Shown: positions 34,346-46,399 of the stretch, piece by piece
Layout: each line of letters begins with the position of its first letter
Position numbering within the stretch: the first letter of the stretch is position 1
Assembly (NCBI GenBank): GCA_964019165.1
Contig: OZ025278.1
Location: 5,218,517-5,282,516, forward strand
Direction of reading: 5' to 3'
DNA: 64,000 bases
From: Mastigias papua
Taxonomy: Eukaryota > Cnidaria > Scyphozoa > Rhizostomeae > Mastigiidae
Translations under genes and position numbers: made by a program
Notes under the pieces: generated by a model
Databases searched by the model: none
The model's input: the letters and a program-made list of their open reading frames with translations, nothing else
Told to the model about the DNA's origin: nothing

Positions 34346-35432
34346 TTTGAATTATTAATATTTGGCGGGAATGACTTTCGCGCGATAATTTTCAGTTGTT
34401 GTGGAAAGTATAAATTATTGTCGCACGAAGTTTTAGCAGGTTTCGCTCGACACCCTTTCTCATAGTGGAAAGTAGGCTTAAGCACTGTTGACAAGTAACA
34501 TGGCAGATCACCTTGGCCCCTGCAGTGTTGTAATTGATATTCCAACTTTTGTAGAGCTCTGGGGCTCTTCGACGGTACCTTTTAGGGATTAGCGTTTGGT
34601 AAAACTACATTTTTTCCCGTTCGCACTAGACCAATTAAGAAACGTCATCACTAGTGTGTACCGCCTTTGATGAAGGACAATGGGGATTAACTTTGTACGA
34701 TTTCTTGCTCTAGTGGGAATAGAGCCTTTGGTAACAATAGAGCTATCGAGGCCTTGCTTTGTAGAACATGTCAAAATTCATTGTGTAAGATGTCAGTTCT
34801 ATTCAAAGTAATTGTCTAGCCTTCAAAAAATCGAGCGGCATGTCAATCATGAGAACAATAGGCGGTACTGTTTGATCAAAAAATCGAGCGGCATTTCAAT
34901 CAAAGAACAATAGAGGGCACTTTTGATTAAAAATCGATCGGCAGTCAGGAAAGTCGTGCTGTAGTGCAGTGCCGCTCGACTTACATCTCGTGCACGTCTA
35001 TAAAGATTTGGTTACGGAAGACAGTCTAACTGAGGACAGTATCAGTCTGTCCCACTTGTATTACACGCGTACTGGGTGACAACACGGAGTTTTATCTGAG
35101 GGTTTATTCACTAACGTCTACTAATTCACTGGATATCTTATTCACGAGATCCAATGCAATGAGTTTGGAATTTATATCGAAGCTCATACTTGAATATGGT
35201 GGCCTAACTGAGATAGGTCCGCTTTAAAATTTGTACCAATGAAGAGACTATGCATCCTCCCCGGCAAAGCGGAGTTTTCCTGTTAGGTATTTAATTTCAC
35301 TTTATGAACCACGATGGTATCATCCAACGTGACATTTTGAAAGTAGATTTTTCCCTAAGCCCATTAGACTCTCTTCATTTAGATCCACTGGCCTATTTTG
35401 TTTGTTACATTGCAATTGTTTTTGCTTCATTG

Positions 35433-35972
35433 TGTCACGATACCACTTTTTTCAACTCATTCATATTTCATTTCTAATACGTCATAACACGTTCACACTG
35501 TTCACTGCTGAATCATATTTCCTCGTAGATTGAGTTTAGTCTCCCTTTCAAGTTCATTTACGTAGTTGCCTCTCTTTCACTCATTTTACATCTACTTTTC
35601 TTTTAGGCCTTGACTGTATTCTGACTAATGATTTTCTGTATATTTTCTCACAAACACCTTTCCTGTTTATCACATAGTGTTTACGTAGATTCAGATTCTT
35701 AGACATTTGATTGGTTAGTTTTAATTCGTATTTCCGTGTAGTTTCTAATATATTCTCTAACTTTTCACTTAGTCTTCGGTTATTGCCACGCGACCAGCTA
35801 CGCGATAATTCCGGGTCTCACAGGAGATTCGTTATCTTGTAAATAGTTTATTTTGTTCAACTATAATCCAACAATTAAAGCTTTGTGTATTCTGTGCCGC
35901 TCGTGCCTGACTTAGCAGTGAATCCAAAGATTGAGTTATGGGAGTAACTGGAGACAAAGCCACGTTATGACA
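35433..35972. mobile_element. solo LTR inside the central element A
   Basis: A 540-base insertion, TGTCACGATACC...GTTATGACA, flanked by ATTG (35429-35432 and 35973-35976). The copy of A at 2828-5658 has the uninterrupted sequence. TG...CA ends with short inverted TGTCA/TGACA and an AATTAAA-type polyadenylation signal near 35873 fit an LTR left after LTR-LTR recombination. No internal region or relative is seen elsewhere in the window. Confidence 0.88.
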
Positions 35973-37869
35973 ATTGTATTTACTTATATAGCTGACTGTT
36001 TACTATTATTTAGTCTATTGTTTAGCAAATTGTGCAACTTTTGGAACTTTGAAACACCCAAATCATCAACGTGAATAATACCAGTTTCATAAACACCCAA
36101 TGTTCTCTTGTACAGTATATTGTCTAATGTCTAAATTGCCTACACCCCAATCATTTAGGAACAAATTAAGAGCAATTCACACTGAAAATTTGAAAAATTA
36201 AGAACAGCCAGCGGTAACCTCAATTTGACTGGTTCCTATAAAAAGGAGTGTATCTCCATATCTTTAGATTGGTGGAGTTGCAGGTAGTCAGCTGTCTATC
36301 AGTGTTTTTATGACCTAGTTTCTCCTAAGAATATATGCAGTGAGAATGCAAAAAGATTCCTTTTGTGTAGAGAAAGAAATAGCACCAGAGAAATTGATTC
36401 TTCTTTTAAACCATACCATACTGTGTCTGCCAGTCATCATTGTGATTACTTACACTGTTACAACATATATGGATTCCTCTGGTTACTCAAAAGAAAGCAG
36501 ATAAAACTTTCTTTCCCATGTAAACTCTATAGAAATTACTTTTTATCACCATACTTTACCTCCTCATTGAATCTTTTCTCTGTTAGTACTATTACTTTTT
36601 GTGATAATGATGTAATGTATGGAAGGAGCCCTATCAATGCCCTCCCCCCTACTAGTTTGTGCAATTTTGCTATCATCAGTTTTTATGAACTGTGACACTA
36701 GATGATTGCTTCATATTTGAAATTGTGGAGAAGATTTAGAAACCAGGTGCAAAGGTTAGATGCCCTATGTGTCAATCTTAAAGAATAGAAGGTTTATCCC
36801 TACATTGTTGTCAATGCACCTTTGCCCTTCTTATTCTGGGTTCATTGGTGCTGGTTTTTGTCTCCAATTGCTTTCATTTTGTCAAAGAATGGATATGAAT
36901 TGCTTCAGATTCCATATGGTAATGAATGCATCTTATATACTTATTTGACCTAATAAGGTAGAAGGAGCTTGAAAAAATGTTCAAATTCACAGACTATCTC
37001 CTATGACTACAAGCTTTTTCCTCAAAATTTTGAAATGTCATGTTGAACATTTGACCAAAACTTATAGGCAATCAGTTGACAATATAGTTGAAGCCAATAA
37101 GCATTTGTCTATACTGAAGGCACTCATCTTGTGTGCCGGACAGAACATCCCCATCATGGTGGTGATCAAGCTATTACAGTCAAGAAGACTGTTATAAATT
37201 GATTTAGGTCTACATTGGGCAGTACTACTATGGTGCTAGGAACATACACTCTTCCGTTTTGTTATCCAAGCAAGTAGAGGTCCTGACTTGCATTATATAA
37301 TGCAATGTACATACATGAAATGCAGAAAAATGAATTTTAATTGAATGGTGGAGCCATCTCATCTAAAGTACATTGATTACTGATTTAGTAGATTATAGTG
37401 GGCCTTTAGAGAAAATGAAAGGTTATTAGTTTTATAATTTAAAGTATTAGTGTATGACAGACAATTTCTCTATGGTTCTGAAAACTCATGTTTTGACTTG
37501 TTATACCCAGTTATGGATACAGAAAAGTCTGACAGACTTCAGGAGAGCCAATCAATTACTTTCTTTGTTCTATGCTGAGCCAACAAAATAGAACAGACAT
37601 GAGTTTGATATGAAATTTTGAAAGACAATTAGACAATCAAATTAAGGCTGTCGCGGTAACTGTACGCTCACTATCGTACTTCAAAGAATGAAGGCTATTG
37701 TATGATATAGGAGGATTGCTGGAAGAGAAGCGAATCTCACAAAAATCGTAAATATATGCTACTGGTAAAAAAATGGGTGTGGCCACCGCACAGCCTTTTG
37801 ACCACGCCCTTTTACTGATATGTTTCTTGTGCTGTGCGGCAGTCAGTTTTATCTCTGGATCCGCCTCTG

Positions 37870-38316
37870 CAGAGTACAACATTCGCTCTGAAGAAGAAAC
37901 TTGTTCAGAACGCGAAGAGAAAGAACGATACATATGGTTGATGAGGGAAATACAAAGAGCCTCTTTTGCAAAACACTTCCCCCCTTGGGATCATCCAGAA
38001 AGTACATACGCCTACCATCGTCACATTTTTGACCAATCCACCGACCCTGTACGCGCGAGTATGCCTTTCATTCAAAACACCCACCTTTCCCTGTACGAGC
38101 ATACGAATTTTCCTTAATATCACATCGTCAGAATTCCACCTAAGATCGATCGTCTCTCTTTTTCCAAAGTAATTGCTGCAATGTTTTAATTTTGTGCCAT
38201 TTCATCCCCATTTTCCTTCAGCTTGCACGATGGGTAGGCTTTCTAGTAGAGCATGCCTTCGTGCGTACGCTTTGACCTTTACCAACCCACCTAACACTAT
38301 AGGCGTGTGTATGCTA
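37870..38316 (+). other. unique spacer between element A and the right arm, possible exon
   Basis: The only non-transposon, non-arm sequence in the middle. An open frame runs from element A through it to a stop at 38115-38117 and contains a protein-like stretch (EREEKERYIWLMREIQ, then a Pro/His-rich HFPPWDHPESTYAYHRHIF). A CTCTGCAG just before could serve as a splice acceptor. I do not recognise the family and cannot exclude chance. Codons upstream of about 37870 belong to the transposon. Confidence 0.3.
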
Positions 38317-38326
38317 CAAAAGAGCG

Positions 38327-38474
38327 TTCTGCCATGAGAAAGAGTTTTGCCGTGATAAAGAAAGTTTTGCCGTGAGAAAAGAGTTTTGCCGTGAGAAAGA
38401 ATGTTTTGCCGTGAGAAAGAATGTTTTGCCGTGAGAAAGAAAGTTTTGCCGTGAGAAAGAATGTTTTGCCGTGA
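38327..38474. repeat. ~22-bp minisatellite at the inner edge of the right arm
   Basis: Mirror of 27718-27865, with units GAGAAAGAATGTTTTGCCGT in reverse sense and apparently the same number and order of variant units. Confidence 0.85.
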
Positions 38475-39374
38475 TACTTATGGGCCACCGTAGAAATATC
38501 CCTGCTTCTACAATGAAAACATAAATTGGAACTAAATTGTAGATTGAAACTAGCTTGTTTTATCATCTTGTGATCGAAGATTTTGATGGAAAGGATTTGT
38601 GGAGTCAATATCGCTTGCAGTGCCATTTTAACCAGTAAAATTCGATTAATTCGATATCTAATTCAAACGCGACGCCCTTTTATATTTGCTCCCTCTGCTG
38701 TTTACCCCCTTCCACCCCCTTCCAAAAATAATCGCAATTAGCTCCATTTAATTTTCGCCCCCCATAGGAAGCGAAAATTGAAGGCAGGCGAAATTCGAAG
38801 GGACTAAGGTACTTGAATTACAACTTTTTTTTATAAAAACACACTTTTTTCCTGACGCTCACTTTCCTTAACTTTTCGCGAATTTCAGGCTGAGATTTTC
38901 TAAAGATTTTAAACGTACTTGAAGAAAAATACATTACAGGTTTATTAACAACATTAATCAGTTTTTCACTCAGTATTTGCTTGATACAGCATGATTTTTG
39001 CAGACTTTCAGAGAGACTGATTGTAGCCTGGCTTTCAGGCCTCACTTATTTTCAAAATATCAAATCAAACATCAATTCAGTCATTTCGATCATTACTAAT
39101 AATCATGCAAAATAGATATTGAATTGCCTATCTTTCCATCTCTTACGAGCCCTTTTAGCATAAATGCATGAAGGAGTTAGAATTTCTTGTTGCAACTCTT
39201 CATTTCCTTTTAATATTGGTATCACTATTAATTATATAAAAAGACAAACATGTAATTACAAGTGGGTTGATAAAGCGGTCGGTAAAGTACTGTACTGAGC
39301 AACGACAAAGGTCTTCTGGGAGACTGCAGAAGTGCGGTATGAGCTACTAGAGTTGCATGATTGGTAAGGGTGGT

Positions 39375-39390
39375 AGCTTTTAAAAAAGCT
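39375..39390 (-). terminator. histone mRNA 3' stem-loop of H4 (right)
   Basis: Mirror of 26802-26817, with AGCTTTTTTAAAAGCT then ACCACCC on the minus strand. Confidence 0.88.
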
Positions 39391-39471
39391 GTTGGTTTTG
39401 TAAATAGGCAGTTTCCGGATACTTCACTTGGACCATACGCAGCAATGAAGTTGCGCGGGAAGTCACTTCAT

Positions 39472-40643
<1,172 letters not shown>

Positions 40644-40687
40644 GCGGGCAAGACATCCAGTATGTAACTTCACAATATATCAACAAC

Positions 40688-40703
40688 GGTTTTTTTAAAA
40701 ACC
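40688..40703 (+). terminator. histone mRNA 3' stem-loop of H3 (right)
   Basis: GGTTTTTTTAAAAACC followed by AACCACA, mirror of 25489-25504. Confidence 0.88.
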
Positions 40704-41357
40704 AACCACATTACTACAGCTAAGTTCCACAACCCTAAAGGCGCTGTTTTTGCGCCATTCGCACATGATTACTGCTACAATGGGTGCGGTTACCGCAATG
40801 TGCACGTACTAACCGCAAATAAGCCCGGCTTGAACGCAGTTGCGAGCTTTGGGTTTTCTATTCTTTAGGTTTGAGAAAGTAGTTGACCAGGGAGCCGTCT
40901 ATACTTCATCGTTAATTTCGGTTAATATTATTTAAGTAATGCTAACATCTGATGCCTATTGCAGGGTTCATACGGTCAGGAATAGTCAGTAAATATTTGA
41001 ATTTGGAGGAGGGGAGGAGTCGGTAATTTCTTTCATCTCAGGGTGGCTACTATCCCTGGAATGCGATTTTCCCCCTGGAAAGTGTTCCTGGAATATTTAG
41101 CAATGCTGGAGGGAATTTGACAGAAAATATGAGGTTAAATACTAAATGGTAAGTGGAATACCACATTTTATGCTTTATCTGGACTCAGTGAACGATTTGC
41201 CACACGTTGATATGCAATTTGAGGCGATTTGGCGGTTACCCTAAAGTGCACATCCGCCGCAGCAGCAACTCCTGGAAGTCGACCTTGTGAAAAATAGTTG
41301 GTCGATAGCTAAATTGCCCAATTACTCTTAAATTTGCTGCTTTGAACGAGTTGTCAA
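40704..41357. other. no gene recognised (right mirror of 24835-25488)
   Basis: Contains the same solo GGCGGATGT-type terminus, in inverted sense near 41240-41260. No coding signature. Confidence 0.5.
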
Positions 41358-41785
41358 TTCCCCTCGTTTTACCTTAAACGTGACCGTAACATCTATGAAT
41401 GTTGAAGAACTAGTTCATAAGGCTCAAGAGGAATTGACCCAAATCTCTGAATATATGAGGTTAAATAAATTAAGTGCCAATCCTCAAAAAACGGAGTATA
41501 TGATAATTGGACACCCCCGTAGAACTAACAAAGTCGAGATACATGAAACATTGAGACTGAATGGTGCCGATATAAAACGGGTGAAAAAGACAAAATCACT
41601 TGGAGTTATTGTAGACGAAGGGCTTAACTGGGAAGAACAATTCAAAACTATCAAAGGGAAAGTTTCTGGAGGTCTTACATCTTTAAAAAAGTTGAAAAAT
41701 ATCCTCCCACAATCTCAGTTAAGCAACGTATATCGTGCTCTTGTAGAAAGTCACATGCGATATGCAGATGTTATCTGGGGTAGCC
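41358..41785 (+). mobile_element. host LINE, RT fragment (right)
   Basis: Reads from MTVTSMNVEELVHKAQEELT uninterrupted through LSNVYRALVESHMRYADVIWGS. This shows what the locus looked like before the younger LINE entered the left copy. It is broken at 41785 by the P-like element and resumes at 43984. Confidence 0.88.
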
Positions 41786-42060
41786 CATAGAGATAGGAAT
41801 ATAAGAACACTAGAGTGCGCACTCCTATTGTTTGACCAGTACGAGGTTGAAGCACCCATGCGCCATATTGTTGGAGGTAAGTTTCGGGTGCGGAAGCTGG
41901 TTTGACCCTTCATGAGTGATCTCCTGAAAGAGCAGAAATCGCCGCTTTTGGACACTAGTTGCTGTTTAATGTCTTTTATACTGTTATATTTGTTGTTTAC
42001 ACTTTAGTTTTAGTCGTAAATAAGTTTTGTATAGGCTATGCTGTATTGCTTGCTCAGAAA

Positions 42061-42846
42061 ATGCGGAATGACTGTGTCGCCGTAAAGTGCATACCAGTGT
42101 CGTCGTGGGTATGAACATAGAACAGGTGAAGCCGTTTCGTTTCACAGGTTTGTAGAAATGCTTACAGTGAAATGGCAAAATGTATACCAAGTACTGAATA
42201 TTACGGAAATTGTTATACAACAAACTTGGAACAAGGCAGCGGAACATGACCATTAGCAGAGTTAAGAGACTTCAATAACATACTGTTATGAAACATAATT
42301 CATTAAATGTTAAAAAGTCTAGATATATATTTCTATCAAATAGTTCTTTCTAGGGCATATACATAATACGATTCCTAGCAATGCTCTTTCCTTTCTTGTT
42401 TCTCCTGCCAGAATTTGTTATTGCTAGTAGATCTTCTCCACCTTTTGTGCTCTTCTATGCAGTTCAGGCTAGGCTTTCTCAGTGATGCACTTGATGAAGC
42501 TAAGAAACTAGTTTTGGGCAAATTGAGTTGTGATATGTCAATTCTTATTGATAGAAAGGCCATTAGATAACAGATACAGTGGAGTAGGGAAGAGCAGAAA
42601 TACACAGGCTTTGTTGACTATGGAGGGAATGCAATTGTTGACAACAGTGAGGTGTTGGCCTCTAAAATACTTTTCTTTATGGTAGTTGGAATAGGCCAAA
42701 CTTCATGGAAGTCCATTATGGAATATTTCCTTATCCAGAAAGTAACTGGAAAAGTTCTTGCTCAATTGGTGAGAACAGCTTCATGGCAATTCTGGCCAAT
42801 TCAGGCTTTTGAACATGTAGTATTGTTTGGGATGACACTTTTGTAA
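42061..42846 (+). pseudogene. P-like transposase with N-terminal THAP, degraded
   Basis: From ATG 42061 the frame reads MRNDCVAVKC, the C-x4-C start of a THAP finger, then changes frame to VSFHRFVEM near 42134 (the usual SFHRFP-like block). A later segment from about 42450 has ILIDRKAIR, one stop, QIQW ... KYTGFVDYGG and then KILFFMVVGI ... SIMEYFLIQ. That is the order of the conserved catalytic-region motifs of P-element/THAP9 transposases. At least one stop and one frameshift are present. No convincing match was seen after 42846. Confidence 0.8.
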
Positions 42847-43835
42847 ATTAGGAAGTAGGAAAATGTCAAGGTTGCAAGTCTGGAGTGACATGAAAGTATT
42901 GTAACTGTATCTGCTCATCCTGCTTGTGACTATGTGGTTCATGTGATCTTTATTGTAAGCCATATGCTGATGCATCTATATTATACTCTGTAAGTAGAAC
43001 AAACACTATATGACATGTCAGTCATGATAGGTAAAATTAAATATATCCCACATAGAGAAATAGGAAGAAGTTTCCATATTCCTTTGCTCCTATCATTTCA
43101 TACAGCACTCCTACAGATCATTGATCTATCAACACAAATATGTGTGTATAAATGCTTGTATAATAAATACCATTAGCAATCTGTTACAGGGCATTCACTT
43201 GCTGCACATAGACAAAATTAACACAGAAGACACACAAAAGTTAACACATAGAAGAAACAAAAGTGGATTAGTATTTGCAAGATGTGGCATTTTCCAAGTT
43301 GTGAAGACATGTGAGCAATTGTTTAAGCAATTAGTATTAGGCAAACAAGCTCATATTACATCAGAACAAGGAATCTCCTTTGAAATAAGTCTGCAAAAAG
43401 GAATGTATATAACGATGCTTATTTAATATAGATCGTTGAAAATGTGCGAAATATGTTGCTAGATGGCTCAAAAGTAGTCAAAATAGTGTGAACACCTAGA
43501 AATACAACTTCAATCACGACAAACTTAATACTGTATTGAACAAAATACTAGAGCCATTAAGGCTGTATTTAGATGTTCTTATGTTCATCCAAAAAATAAC
43601 ATCAATATGTTATTATCAATGGGCTTCATTTACGCGAGTTACACGTTATATTGCTCTCCCGAATTTGAATATGCACGGTGTTTACATTAAAATCATATAC
43701 GAACTTACCATTTGCGAAGATATGAAGTATTTTTTCACTATTCTGTGCTTCAGCAGCAAAGAAAGTTATACTTCATTCATTGTTTTATATTATCAGATCC
43801 ATTTATCGCCAAATCTTGGGTGAAAAGCAGGACGA
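42847..43835. other. 3' interior of the P-like element, no clear domain
   Basis: Frames such as 43121-43426 are uninterrupted for about 100 codons and could be decayed transposase C-terminus, but I see no diagnostic motif. Confidence 0.4.
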
Positions 43836-43983
43836 TTGACTTCAGCGCACAACATTCGCCTTGCGTTGCTACCGCCCACCTTCTCAAAACTTACCTCCAA
43901 CAAGATGGCGCTGGGGGTGCTTCACTCGCGCAGGCCTCGTTATCACTCTAGTGTTCTTATATTCCTATCTCTATGGGGTAGCC

Positions 43984-44533
43984 TCACACATTCAAAAAAG
44001 GAATCGCTGCAACGTCTTCAAGACAGGGCCATCTTTATAATCGAAACAGCTAGGATTAAAGATAAATGGTCAAATAATCTCCTCAGTGCTGAGCAACTTG
44101 TTATGTTTGATCGTGCCGTTATGGCTTTTAAGATCATGAATAGACTCTGCCCTGAAAACCTTTGGAACAAATTTCAACGAAGATCCCATTATTCCAACTA
44201 TAACACACGCTTCTGCAGAGATCTTCAGATTCCGAGGTACAATCTGGAGTACGCCAAAACAGGATTTTCGTATTCAGCTCTTAAGGTCTGGAATGAAATC
44301 CCAATAAGTATCAGGGAGCTTCCTACCTTGTGCCGATTCAAAAAACAACTGAAAATGCATTTGATGAGCTGAAAGCCAAAAAAAAAACGACTCCCTGGAA
44401 GATCAGCAATGCCATTAGTTTTTTAGCTTTAGTATATAGTATTAATTAATAAACCTTTCTTTTTGTATTGTTAGATTTAGCTGAAGGGATTTTGTGTATA
44501 AATAATTTAAAATGAAAATGAAAAAATGAAATC
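43984..44533 (+). mobile_element. host LINE, 3' portion (right)
   Basis: Starts LTHSKKESLQRLQDRA and ends RELPTLCRFKKQLKMHLMS at 44372, with the same protein as the left copy. The AT-rich 3' tail follows to about 44533. This completes the host LINE split by the P-like insertion. Confidence 0.88.
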
Positions 44534-44621
44534 CTACAACTTTATCTTGATTACCCTCATTCATCATTATCATCATGATATTCCTTCAGTAAGATAGTTG
44601 CGTAAATAATGTACAGTCGAC

Positions 44622-45402
44622 GGCGGATGTTAACAATCCGTTGCAGATGAAATTGCTTGTAACCAACTAGACGCTGTTTATTTTCTCGTGGGACAAGGTC
44701 GCGGAGCGCAGGGTTAGGGTCAGTCCTAGATTTTGTTTGTTTCAAATACTATGGTGTCTACCGACGAAATATATGAAAGAATCCTCATTTCTACTGCGTA
44801 CGTGATCACACTTCCGGTTTTAGACACTGGCGAGTCGTAAGGGGTTTGTACGCAAAGCGTTCAATGTTTATAATAATAATAATAATAATAACATATAATA
44901 ATAAAATTCTTTTAAGTTGGTTTTACCATAGGTTAAACTAATTTAGACCAACTATTTACAATAATATTCACGAAACTGATATAAAATGAAATTTTAAAAA
45001 GCGCTGTTGTTTTTCTAATTACAAACTCTACAATTACATTCCTCTCCACTCCAGCTTTTTATACATTTTCTAAACGAGCAGACGGAGGTTTTGCTTTTAA
45101 TTTCATTCTCAAGGTAGTTCCATAATATACTGCCTCGAAAGGTTAAACTGTCATTTCCATATCTAATAGTGTTGATTCGAGGCAGCATTAGCAGGTTATT
45201 AGAGCGTAAATCATATCTACTGCTCTTTTCCTGGAACGTGTTCCACATACAAGATGGATTTTCTTTGTTGACACATTTATAACTTCTCTCGCATACGCAA
45301 TGCCGCAAATTTTATTGCATATTCTTGACGTACGCAGTGAGCACTTTCAAATGATACATAGTATATGCGAAAATTCCGTGCAACGGGTTGTTAACATCCG
45401 CC
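44622..45402. mobile_element. GGCGGATGTTAAC-family DNA element (right), uninterrupted
   Basis: 781 bases with the same termini and the same flanking 8-bp repeat, CAGTCGAC on this strand, as 19447-21201. It lacks the Tigger insertion. It contains the LINE relic 44868-45308. Confidence 0.85.
44868..45308 (-). mobile_element. LINE ORF2 C-terminal fragment (right)
   Basis: Mirror of 20515-20955 with the (TAA)n tail at 44868-44898. The frame differs from the left one at two adjacent residues. Confidence 0.8.
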
Positions 45403-45888
45403 CAGTCGACATCCGCTATCTCGAAAGTGGTTTGTCTCGAACTTTCTCCATGTCGAACACTGTTGTAAGCCCCCGGAGTTTTGAGTTAATATTTCCTTAT
45501 AAATAACGTTGGATATCTCGAACTCCGCTATCTCCAACTGTTCGCTATCTCGAACAATTCTCTTGGTCCCGTGTGTCAGAAATACCGGATATGTCGAACT
45601 TTCAGATCAAAAGTAAACAGAAACGCAAGTATACTTTTCTTTGACAAGTGAAAACATTCGAACGTTCGAAGGTGTAACTATCGAAGATTCCTTTCAAAAA
45701 AGTAGACATGTTAATTTGCAGAAACTATTTTGTTAGAAAAAAGGATACGCTTAATTGCTCTTGTTCTTAATATTTAACTTTTTTCATTGTCTTTCAGTTT
45801 GGTCCTTTACATTTCAGATCAGATCTATAAGATCTTCCATTATTTATAACTGTTAGTTATCCATAGAATAAGGTCAACAGTGGTTTGC
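45403..45888 (+). mobile_element. pogo/Tigger-like terminal fragment and flank (right)
   Basis: Mirror of 18961-19446. From about 45403 to 45660 it carries repeated TATCTCGAAC-type strings beginning with the CAGTCGACATCCGC terminus. The remainder is unassigned AT-rich DNA. Confidence 0.5.
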
Positions 45889-46399
45889 AAAACTATTTGG
45901 GGGAGTTGATCAGGAAAGCGCGCATACACCAAAGAACGAAAGCACTAACTGGAGCTTCAAACTATGCGCACTAAAGTGGGTCTCTTGACGGGTCCGATGA
46001 TGATAAAATCATGTGCATTAGGTATGGCCCATGTAAAGATTAACTTGAGCGCCTTACAAATCTTGACGATAATGATGTTGATCCTTTTGAAGAAATCCCA
46101 GAAGACACAGTTTCTTTCGAAGATGTCCCAGAACTAAGAATGGAACCAGATAATTCTTGTGAAGTCGAGGATGTTGTAATTGACTAAGTGTGTACAAACC
46201 TAAGCAGCTGCCAGCAAAGATTTTATTGTATAAATCTTGCCATGACCGTACATAAGAACAGGTTTTAAAAATTTTTGCCTCGTGTTTATAATAAGCCCGC
46301 CTCTCAAATAAGCCCCCTCTCTATTAAGTCCCTCCTCTATGATTGCACAAAATTAATAGGCTCCCGGGGCTTAATAGAGTTTTTATGGTATTCAAATAC
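45889..46399 (+). pseudogene. degenerate coding remnant with acidic tail, Tigger-like (right)
   Basis: Mirror of 18450-18960. On the plus strand a frame with stops contains NYLGELIRKARIHQRTK-like and SDDDKIMCIRYGPC stretches before the same acidic end. The identification as a Tigger C-terminus is tentative. Confidence 0.4.

Larger units (their letters stand above)
28026..34726. mobile_element. PIF/Harbinger DNA transposon inserted in element A
   Basis: Termini are GGGCCTGTTCGCACTAGAGC at 28026 and the imperfect complement of GGCTCTATTCCCACTAGAGC ending at 34726. GGGCC-type ends are common in this group. After subtracting the LTR element it is about 3.6 kb, with two convergent genes whose stops lie about 30 bases apart: a MADF-BESS DNA-binding gene (+) and a DDE transposase (-). 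That two-gene organisation fits PIF/Harbinger, where the accessory DNA-binding protein helps bring the transposase to DNA. A 3-base target duplication is expected but cannot be read cleanly. Confidence 0.92.
27876..37869 (+). mobile_element. element A, interrupted copy filling the palindrome spacer
   Basis: The two halves, 27876-28025 and 34727-37869, match the complete copy 2828-5658 in inverted order (x+y about 40697-40706 for the larger half). The right terminus CTGGATCCGCCTCTG is intact at 37855-37869. The left terminus lacks roughly the first 24 bases, including the TIR, precisely where left-arm homology ends. The gap is a 6.7 kb Harbinger element, and a solo LTR adds another 540 bases. 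No transposase of its own is visible. Confidence 0.85.
41786..43975 (+). mobile_element. P-superfamily (THAP-type) DNA transposon, right arm only
   Basis: A 2190-base insertion with inverted ends CATAGAGATAGGAATATAAG, flanked by a perfect 8-bp duplication GGGTAGCC (41778-41785 and 43976-43983). The left arm has the empty site near 21840-21850. Ends starting CA with an 8-bp duplication fit P elements, and the coding relics inside (THAP-like start, P-type transposase segment) support this. The gene is broken, so the copy is probably immobile on its own. Confidence 0.9.
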
